Assembly (NCBI GenBank): GCA_035642125.1 | Contig: DASQSZ010000433.1 | Span: 1-19,024 of the forward strand | Reading direction: 5' to 3' | DNA: 19,024 bases | From: CALAED01 sp937891035 | Lineage (GTDB): Bacteria > Actinomycetota > Actinomycetes > Streptosporangiales > Streptosporangiaceae | Shown here: piece by piece, positions 7,900 through 13,315 of the stretch | Layout: every line of letters begins with the position of its first letter | Numbering within the stretch: position 1 is the stretch's first letter | Notes under the pieces: model-generated | The model's database searches: none | What the model was told of the DNA's origin: nothing | What the model saw: the letters and a program-made list of their open reading frames with translations, nothing else | Position numbers and translations under genes: made by a program

Positions 7900-9099
7900 T
7901 CACACGCCGTCGAGCCGGGCCACCGCGGCCTGGACCTGTCCGCGCAGCGAGGTCGGCAACGGGATGTAGCCGGCCTTGGCGATGAGTGCCTGGCCTTGGT
8001 CGCCGGCCGTGAGGGTGATGAAGGATTTGACCAGTCCGGCCTGGTCGGCCGGCAGGCCCCGGCTGCAAGTGATCAGGTAGGTGACCATCAGCGCCGGGTA
8101 CGCGCCGGGCGCTTTGAGCCCATAGGCGACATCCACCGTGATGTCCAGGCCGTTCTGGTCGACCTCGCTGGCCGCGATGACCTTGCCGATCGACGCGGAG
8201 CCGATGGCCACCGGGCCGGCTCCGGCGTCGATCGCCGCGATGGGCAGCTTGTTGCTGGTCGCGTCCGGGTTGTCGACGTAGCCGATGGCGCCGTCGGTCT
8301 GCTTGACCAGCAGCACCATGTTCGTCGAGACGGCGGCGCCCGGCCCGACGTTGTTCGGCCACGCCTGCGACGGCGGGTACGGCCAGTCGGACTTGGCCTG
8401 GCCCGCCAGGAATCGGGTGAGGTTCTCCGAGGTGCCGGAATCGGCCGACCGGTGCACCGGCGTGATGGTCTTGTTCGGCAGCGACACGCCGGGATTCGCG
8501 GCGACGAGCGCCGGATCGTTCCACTGCTTGATCTTGCCGTTGAAGATTTTCGCCACGAGCGAGGGGGTGAGGGTGAGCTTGGCCACGCCCTGCAGGTGAT
8601 AGACGATCGCGATGGGCACGATGGCCATGGGCAGGTTGATCGCCTGGCCGGGTGCGCAACGTTGCTGCGCCGGCCCGCGCTGCGCGCTTGGCAGCGGTAC
8701 GTCGGAGCCGGCGAACGGGACCTGCTTTTGGATGAACTGCATGCGGCCGTTACCCGACCCCTGGGCGTCGTAGTTGATCCCGATGTCGGGGCACTGGCCC
8801 TGATACGCGGCCGTCCAGTCGGCGATGGCGAGTTTGATCGAACTCGCGCCGGCGCCGTTCAGATCCTTGCCGGACGGGCAGCCGCCGACCATGGCGCTGT
8901 CCGCGGCCGGCAGATTTTCGTCGGTGCCGCAGGCGGCGAGCAGCAGCGTGGCCGCGGCCAGGACGGCCACCGGTGACCCCACCCGTGATCCGCTCGACCA
9001 TGGCCACCCGGTCACTTTGCCCAGGCCCTTGGCCAACCCCATGGCCATTGCTCTTGCCTCTGCCCTCGCCCCTGCGTTGCCGGCCGCCGCTCTGGTCAT
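7900..9099 (-). CDS. pstS: Phosphate ABC transporter phosphate-binding lipoprotein PstS
   Basis: 399 residues. A signal peptide with a long, alanine/glycine-rich n-region ends in lipobox LAAC (lipidated Cys57). The mature protein carries phosphate-site motifs of the family: GAGASS (82-87), DAQGSGNG, FAGSDVPL and HRSADSGTSENLTRFL, with a GYVDN motif later. It captures inorganic phosphate outside the membrane for PstCA. The start ATG 9099 has AGGAGG (plus-strand CCTCCT, 9104-9109) 4 nt upstream. The open frame extends further upstream through AT-rich promoter DNA, which is not coding. A later start (for example GTG at residue 29) would give a more ordinary signal peptide and cannot be excluded. 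Confidence 0.92.
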   Translation of the reverse strand: MTRAAAGNAGARAEARAMAMGLAKGLGKVTGWPWSSGSRVGSPVAVLAAATLLLAACGTDENLPAADSAMVGGCPSGKDLNGAGASSIKLAIADWTAAYQGQCPDIGINYDAQGSGNGRMQFIQKQVPFAGSDVPLPSAQRGPAQQRCAPGQAINLPMAIVPIAIVYHLQGVAKLTLTPSLVAKIFNGKIKQWNDPALVAANPGVSLPNKTITPVHRSADSGTSENLTRFLAGQAKSDWPYPPSQAWPNNVGPGAAVSTNMVLLVKQTDGAIGYVDNPDATSNKLPIAAIDAGAGPVAIGSASIGKVIAASEVDQNGLDITVDVAYGLKAPGAYPALMVTYLITCSRGLPADQAGLVKSFITLTAGDQGQALIAKAGYIPLPTSLRGQVQAAVARLDGV

Positions 9100-9211
9100 G
9101 TCGCCTCCTCGGCCGTTGCCGAGCGGAGATTGGCACGTAAACGCCAGACACCCCCGCGCCCGCCCGGGCGACTGATGATCAATCAGGGTTTTCTTGTGGA
9201 GTTTGGTTCGG

Positions 9212-9239
9212 ATAATAACCAATAACAACATGGTTGCAA
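9212..9239 (-). promoter_or_regulatory. Predicted pstS promoter, flanked by an inverted repeat
   Basis: Read on the minus strand, TTGCAA (9239-9234) and TATTAT (9217-9212) are separated by 16 bp in a locally AT-rich stretch, giving a leader of about 105 nt. An inverted repeat CGGATAA (9209-9215) / TTATCCG (9243-9249) brackets the promoter exactly. A lone GTTCAC (minus strand, 9285-9280) resembles a PHO-box half-site, but its 11-bp partner is poor. Confidence 0.55.
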
Positions 9240-9360
9240 GGCTTATCCGGATGGCATTTGCCGATGCCCTGATGAGCCTGTGAACTGACTGAAGCTGCAA
9301 CAGCTGATTAGCCTTGCTGTAGATGGCGCAGCGCCCTTGTGGTGGCTGTTCTCGCCAATC

Positions 9361-9415
9361 GGAATATGTTCCAGAGCGGTCGAACATGTTCCGCTATTCC
9401 GCGGCGTGGCATAAT
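9361..9415 (+). promoter_or_regulatory. Promoter and twin palindromic operators of the XRE regulator gene
   Basis: A -10-like CATAAT is at 9410-9415. Upstream lie GGAATATGTTCC (9361-9372, nearly palindromic) and GAACATGTTC (9382-9391, a perfect 10-bp palindrome). Their centres are 20 bp apart, about two helical turns, so two dimers would bind the same face. The second palindrome covers the expected -35 position, as in an autorepressor site. Confidence 0.6.
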
Positions 9416-9472
9416 TTTCCCGGACGTGCCCCGCCCCCGCCTTGGCGGACCGCCTACCATCCGGGAATCGCC

Positions 9473-10345
9473 ATGTCGTCCGACAACAGTCCCACCGTAC
9501 GGCATCGCCGCCTCGCAGCTGAGCTGCGCCGGCTCCGCGAGAATGCCGAGCTTTCCCCCGAACGCGCCGCCGCGGCCCTCGGCTGGAGCCGGCCGAAGCT
9601 GGTGAAGTTCGAGACGGCTCGAACGGCGCCGACCCCAACCGACGTCGCCGCGATGTTAGAGCTGTACGGCGCGCCCGATGCGTACAAGGCCGCCCTGATC
9701 CAGCTCTCGCGCGACGTGCGCAAACGCGGCTGGTGGACCGCCTACGACGACGTGCTGCCATCGTCGTACGCCGAGCTCGAGGACGACGCGGTCGAGATTC
9801 GTTCCTGGCAGATCCAGGAGATCCCGAGCCTGCTGCAGACCGACGACTACGCCTTTGCGATGATCCGGCTCAACAACCCGGAGGCGGGCGAGGACATCCA
9901 ATTGCGCAGATTGCAGGCGCGGATGGCCCGCCGTACGGTGTTGACCCGCCAATCCGCCCCGACGCTCCGCGCCGTCATCGATGAGTCGGCGCTGCGCCGG
10001 CCGGTGGGCGGACCGGACGCTATGCGACGGCAACTGGCCGCCTTGCTCGAGGCGGCCGAACGGCCGCACGTGCACCTTCAGGTCGCGCCGACCATCCAGG
10101 ACGACTTCCCCGGCATGGAAGGGTCGTTCGTCATCCTGTCCTTCGCCAGCCAGATCGCCCTGGACGTCGTCTTCATAAAAAACGTGGCGGGCGGAATTTA
10201 CATTGAGGACGTCGAGCAGGTCCGCCGCTGCCGCGCCAAGTTCGACCGCATTTCCGCGGCGGCGCTGACGGAAGCCGAATCATGCACGCTGATAGAAGCC
10301 CTCATCATGGAGTCGAACCTGGGCTCACCCGGTATGGCGATCTAG
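9473..10345 (+). CDS. XRE-family regulator with DUF5753 domain (Scr1 type)
   Basis: 290 residues. Residues 10-67 form an XRE helix-turn-helix (RLAAELRRLRENAELSPERAAAALGWSR, then PKLVKFETART). Residues about 105-285 match the DUF5753 domain of Scr1-type actinobacterial regulators (SWQIQEIPSLLQTDDYA; RQSAPTLRAVIDESALRRPVGG; HVHLQVAP). These DNA-binding regulators affect development and antibiotic production and usually sit beside a small DUF397 gene. None is adjacent here: the next gene is convergent. ATG 9473 matches where family members begin (SPTVRHRRLAAELR); an in-frame upstream ATG at 9323 would translate the operator region. The ribosome binding site is weak. Probably autoregulated through the upstream palindromes. 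Confidence 0.88.
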   Translation: MSSDNSPTVRHRRLAAELRRLRENAELSPERAAAALGWSRPKLVKFETARTAPTPTDVAAMLELYGAPDAYKAALIQLSRDVRKRGWWTAYDDVLPSSYAELEDDAVEIRSWQIQEIPSLLQTDDYAFAMIRLNNPEAGEDIQLRRLQARMARRTVLTRQSAPTLRAVIDESALRRPVGGPDAMRRQLAALLEAAERPHVHLQVAPTIQDDFPGMEGSFVILSFASQIALDVVFIKNVAGGIYIEDVEQVRRCRAKFDRISAAALTEAESCTLIEALIMESNLGSPGMAI

Positions 10346-10386
10346 GCCGGTCGCGACCCGGCTGATCGCGGGAGATTCGGGAGATT
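10346..10386. terminator. Weak hairpin and short direct repeat after the XRE gene
   Basis: GCCGG (10346-10350) and CCGGC (10358-10362) form a 5-bp stem with a 7-nt loop immediately after the stop, without a T-tract. It is followed by two copies of GGGAGATT (10370-10377, 10379-10386). The gap to the convergent NYN gene is 93 bp and holds nothing else. Confidence 0.3.
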
Positions 10387-10438
10387 AAGGAGCTTCAGGG
10401 GATGAGGGGTATTTGGGCGGATCGCCGCCGCGGCGCTG

Positions 10439-11203
10439 TCATTTACGCTGACGTTTGTCGCGGGCGTAGATGATGCCGGGTTTGCCGTCGCCGGGGCTGC
10501 GGCGGTCGAGCTCGAACAATGTCGTCGCGGCCATCAGGTCGCTGAGCTTGTTGTAGCCGTAGTTGCGGGAGTCGAAGTCGGGGCGCTGCTTGGTGATGAT
10601 GTGGCCGACGTGCGCGAGGGCGGCCCAGCCGTCATCGTCGGAGTCGGCCTCAACGGCGTTGCGAAGCTGATTGATCAGGGCGGTGTCGCGCTTGAGCTTC
10701 GTCGCCGAGGTGCGCGGGGTCGGCTGGGGCACCGCGCCGGCGGGTGCGGCGGCGCTGTGGGGGAAGATGAGGTTCTCGATGTAGATGAACTTGTCGCACG
10801 CCGCCACGAACGGTTTGGGCGTCTTACGTTCGCCGAACCCGTACACGGTCAGGCCGGACTCGCGGATGCGCGCGGCCAACCGGGTGAAATCGCTGTCGCT
10901 GCTGACGATGCAAAACCCGTCGAAGCGGTCCGAATACAGCAGGTCCATCGCGTCAATGACCATCGCGGCGTCGGTGGCGTTCTTCCCGCTCGTATAGGCG
11001 AACTGCTGAACCGGTTGAATCGACTGAGTGAGCAACTGGTCCTTCCAGCCCTTGAGGCTCGTGCCGGTCCAGTCGCCGTAGGCCCGCTTGACGTGGGCGG
11101 TCCCGTACTTGGCGACCTCCGCCAGCAGCCCCTCGGTGATCGCGGGCTGGGTGTTGTCCGCGTCGATGAGCACCGCCAGCCTGGCCGCGTTGTCCTCCTC
11201 CAT
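10439..11203 (-). CDS. NYN-domain putative RNase with C-terminal LOTUS/OST-HTH domain
   Basis: 254 residues. Residues 8-145 form a NYN (PIN-like) nuclease domain with acidic metal-site candidates Asp14 and Asp16 (VLIDADN), Asp78 (GKNATDAAMVIDAMDLL) and Asp103/Asp105 (SSDSDF). A Pro/Ala-rich linker (150-170) leads to residues 175-248, which look like a LOTUS/OST-HTH RNA-binding domain (INQLRNAVEADSDDDGWAAL, then YGYNKLSDLM and ending in GIIYARD). The combination suggests single-stranded RNA binding and cleavage in the cytoplasm; the substrate is unknown. The start is supported by GGGAGG 6 nt upstream. It is convergent with the XRE gene and about 220 bp downstream of the cold-shock gene on the same strand. 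Confidence 0.85.
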   Translation of the reverse strand: MEEDNAARLAVLIDADNTQPAITEGLLAEVAKYGTAHVKRAYGDWTGTSLKGWKDQLLTQSIQPVQQFAYTSGKNATDAAMVIDAMDLLYSDRFDGFCIVSSDSDFTRLAARIRESGLTVYGFGERKTPKPFVAACDKFIYIENLIFPHSAAAPAGAVPQPTPRTSATKLKRDTALINQLRNAVEADSDDDGWAALAHVGHIITKQRPDFDSRNYGYNKLSDLMAATTLFELDRRSPGDGKPGIIYARDKRQRK

Positions 11204-11359
11204 GCTTGTCCTCCCGGTCTCGGCTACGTGGACGCTGGGAATGGAGCCAGTGTGCCCGGACCGGGACGCCCGCTCACATGACGGGACGCACGTACGGCCG
11301 CCGAGCCGGCGTCGCGACGCACTCGGCGGCCGTCATTCGAGTGCCGGCACAGCGGTCCG

Positions 11360-11418
11360 CCCCGGCAGGCCCGTCCAGGTGCCGGGCCTGCCGGGGCCTG
11401 CCTTCGGCGGTTTCCGCC
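11360..11418 (-). terminator. Tandem hairpins terminating the cold-shock gene
   Basis: A 13-bp perfect inverted repeat, CCCCGGCAGGCCC (11360-11372) and GGGCCTGCCGGGG (11384-11396) with an 11-nt loop, lies 32-68 nt past the csp stop. A second small hairpin (GGCGG 11406-11410, CCGCC 11414-11418, TTT loop) precedes it. There is no T-tract, as is common for actinobacterial terminators. The palindrome GTGCCGGCAC (11341-11350) follows. Confidence 0.7.
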
Positions 11419-11427
11419 AGGCTTGCG

Positions 11428-11631
11428 TCAGAGCGCGCGGACCTGGTCTGCCTGCGGCCCCTTGGGGCCGCGGCTGGCGGTGTATTCCACCTTCTGGTTC
11501 TCTTCCAGGCTGCGGTATCCGTCCATGTCGATCGCCGAGTGATGGACGAAGATGTCGGCGGTGCCGTCATCGGGGGTGATGAAGCCGAAGCCCTTTTCTG
11601 CGTTGAACCACTTCACGGTTCCAGTGCTCAT
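11428..11631 (-). CDS. cspA: Cold-shock domain protein (CspA family)
   Basis: 67 residues, a single cold-shock domain of standard length. Both RNA-binding motifs are intact: RNP1 KGFGFI (residues 13-18) and RNP2 DIFVHHSAI (26-34), after the canonical start GTVKWFNAEK. It binds single-stranded RNA/DNA and acts as an RNA chaperone. The start has AAGGAG (plus-strand CTCCTT, 11639-11644) 7 nt upstream. It has a long leader containing a stable hairpin, and a strong terminator downstream, so it is probably monocistronic. Several csp paralogues are usual in actinobacteria, so the symbol only marks the family. Confidence 0.95.
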   Translation of the reverse strand: MSTGTVKWFNAEKGFGFITPDDGTADIFVHHSAIDMDGYRSLEENQKVEYTASRGPKGPQADQVRAL

Positions 11632-11847
11632 CTGCTGTCTCCTTCACGGCACGAGTCGTTCGGATGTACGCCAAATCCGCGCGGATCGCGCGGGCCCGGC
11701 TCCGGCTGTTGGCCGTCCGCCCGCGAGGGAGCCCCGAAAAAGCGAAACGCCCGCTGTCAGAACTCCGCGGGCGTCTGCACGTTCGCAAAACTTTGACGAC
11801 AACCGTGTCCGGCAGCGTATCAGCCAATTGAGCCGGGCGGCCGCGGG
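11632..11847 (-). promoter_or_regulatory. Long structured 5' leader of the cold-shock gene
   Basis: About 210 nt separate the predicted promoter from the start codon. In minus-strand sense the leader contains ACGCCCGC (11774-11767) and GCGGGCGT (11754-11747), an 8-bp perfect stem with a 12-nt loop. It is followed directly by TTCGCTTTTTC, giving terminator-like geometry inside the leader. It may be an attenuator or temperature-responsive structure, or the terminator of an upstream transcript. Confidence 0.5.
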
Positions 11848-11876
11848 ATCATAAGGTCGGAGGCGGTCCCGGTCGA
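11848..11876 (-). promoter_or_regulatory. Predicted cold-shock gene promoter
   Basis: On the minus strand, TCGACC (11876-11871), a 17-bp spacer, then TATGAT (11853-11848). The -10 is a one-mismatch match to TATAAT; the -35 is only fair. Confidence 0.45.
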
Positions 11877-12123
11877 TGGCGTATAGTCGCAGGCAGACAG
11901 TCCAGGATCTTTCGCGCGTTGGCGGCCGAGTCGGCGTCGTCCCGGAGTTCATCTAGCACATGCCCTCGTGCGAGACCGAAAACAGGTCTGGACGCACGGG
12001 CGCCGCACCACCGCCCGTCCTCACCGCCCGTCCCCCATCGGGCCGGACGGGAACCACGATCGGACCGCGCCCGCACTCACACCCCCTCCGCCGAGGACCG
12101 CCCGCGGCGCCGCTCTACTTTTT
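11877..12123. other. Intergenic stretch between csp promoter and STAS gene
   Basis: Open frames exist on both strands, but their products are Arg/Pro-rich and unlike any family I know. I see no convincing gene, tRNA or repeat. The upstream promoter of the STAS gene should lie here; no clear -35/-10 pair was found. Confidence 0.3.
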
Positions 12124-12139
12124 GGATCGGAGATCCATC

Positions 12140-12562
12140 ATGCGCCTCACCAGCGTCCCCGGCCGCGTGCGGCTGTCCACCCATCGGTTTCCCACCCACA
12201 CCATCGTCGCCGTCCAGGGAGACCTCGAGCCCGCCACGGCGGCATCCCTTCGCGAACGACTGCTCATCGCCGTCCATCGCACGACGGTCCCGATGATCGT
12301 CGATCTGTCCGGCGTATCGTCCGGCGAGCCCGCCGGGCTGGCACCGTTGATCGGCGCGCGCCGCCGCGGCCGGCTCCGCGGCGTCCCCGTCAGCCTCGCC
12401 GCCCCACGGCCGTTCCTCATCCGGCTGCTGCGGACCACCGGCCTCCACCGCGCCTTCGACATCTATCCGAGCGTCGTCATCGCCGAAATGTACGTCGGGC
12501 GAATGCCGCCACCGCCACCCGGACCGGTCGCGCACGGTCAGCCGGGCCGGCAATCGGCGTAG
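12140..12562 (+). CDS. STAS-domain protein lacking the phosphorylatable serine
   Basis: 140 residues. Residues about 15-118 form a STAS (anti-sigma factor antagonist-like) fold: THTIVAVQGDLEPATAASLRERLL, then PMIVDLSGV, and VPVSLAAPRPFLIRLLRTTGLHRAFDIYPS. In ordinary antagonists the loop after DLSGV carries D-S-x-G with the serine that is phosphorylated. Here it is E63-P64-A65-G66, so the canonical phospho-switch is missing. A Pro-rich tail (PPPPPGP) follows. The start ATG 12140 has GGAG at 12129-12132, which lies within a small hairpin (GGATC 12124-12128, GATCC 12132-12136). The frame is open further upstream, but that part is Pro/Arg-rich with no domain. It lies 8 bp before a GAF gene. Confidence 0.75.
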   Translation: MRLTSVPGRVRLSTHRFPTHTIVAVQGDLEPATAASLRERLLIAVHRTTVPMIVDLSGVSSGEPAGLAPLIGARRRGRLRGVPVSLAAPRPFLIRLLRTTGLHRAFDIYPSVVIAEMYVGRMPPPPPGPVAHGQPGRQSA

Positions 12563-12570
12563 GGCTCGTC

Positions 12571-13191
12571 ATGGTGTTTGAAAAGGACCTGAAGTGCAAC
12601 GGGATGGCGTCGATGACCTGGCGTCCTGCCTCGATGCCGGGCGCCGCCGCACCCGGCGACATCGTGCCGATCCAACGAGGGCAGGCCGGGGCGGCACCCG
12701 ACAGTGCGCCACGGCTTGCGGCGTCCTTCGAATTGATGGCGGCCATACTCGCGGAGGCCGACCTCGTCCACGTGCTGACGTTGTTCGTCCGGCACGCGCG
12801 CCACATCGGCGACGCCGACCTGGCCTTCCTCGCCCTGCCCGGGGTGGCCCCGCACACCCTGGAGATCCATCTGCCCACCGGAGCGAACGCCGACCTCATA
12901 AGGGGCCGGCTCGTACGGGCGGGCACGTCGGTGATCGGCAAGGTGTTCAGGACCCGGCGCGCCATGTCCACGCAGGTCGCCGCTGACCCGCCGTTGCGAG
13001 GGCTGCCCGCCGGGCCGATACTCATCCTCCCGCTGGACACCGGCGAACGGACGTGCGGCGTGCTGGCACTTGCCGGCCGGCCGAGAGACGCGCCGTTCAC
13101 CGCCTCGGCCAAACGGCAGTTGCTGATCTTCGCGGCCACATCCGCCGCCATGATCGAAATAGCCGAAGAACGCCGTGGCGGTCGCTTCTGA
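12571..13191 (+). CDS. Stand-alone GAF-domain protein
   Basis: 206 residues. About 50 N-terminal residues lack structure. A single GAF domain spans about 52-200 (LTLFVRHARHIGDADLAFLALP, GRLVRAGTSVIGKVFRTRR, ILILPLDTGERTCGVLALAGR, then FTASAKRQLLIFAATSAAMIEIAEE). It most resembles the GAF domains of actinobacterial DevS/DosS-type sensor kinases, but the protein stops where the kinase would begin. It should bind a small ligand or partner rather than signal alone. With the STAS gene 8 bp upstream, an operon and possible partner-switching role are inferred. ATG 12571 has a weak ribosome binding site; ATG 12604 is an alternative. Confidence 0.75.
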   Translation: MVFEKDLKCNGMASMTWRPASMPGAAAPGDIVPIQRGQAGAAPDSAPRLAASFELMAAILAEADLVHVLTLFVRHARHIGDADLAFLALPGVAPHTLEIHLPTGANADLIRGRLVRAGTSVIGKVFRTRRAMSTQVAADPPLRGLPAGPILILPLDTGERTCGVLALAGRPRDAPFTASAKRQLLIFAATSAAMIEIAEERRGGRF

Positions 13192-13250
13192 TTTCGGCCA
13201 CGAGCGAGTATGGAGCGGAAGGGCCAACGTTCCCGCCCGCCCATCGCCTT

Positions 13251-13278
13251 CGCCGGCTCGCGGCGCCGGGCACCGGCG
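13251..13278. terminator. Weak hairpin between convergent GAF gene and paaZ
   Basis: CGCCGG (13251-13256) and CCGGCG (13273-13278) can pair around a 16-nt GC-rich loop that itself contains GGCGCC. There is no T-tract. It sits in the 124-bp gap between two convergent genes. Confidence 0.3.
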
Positions 13279-13315
13279 GATCTCCTCCAACGCGGCAGTC
13301 CGGTCCTCGCCCGGC

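Noticed and set aside
7825..8976. Long plus-strand frame opposite pstS
   Set aside because: It is a GC-rich antisense shadow with Arg/Gly/Asp-rich translation; pstS on the other strand has full family motifs.
9274..9285. PHO box (PhoP site) upstream of pstS
   Set aside because: One good half-site, GTTCAC, is present on the minus strand, but the next 11-bp unit (CATCAG) matches poorly, so I do not call a PHO box.
9382..9391. LexA/SOS box at GAACATGTTC
   Set aside because: The actinobacterial LexA box has GAAC and GTTC separated by four bases; here the gap is two, and the neighbour is an XRE regulator rather than a repair gene.
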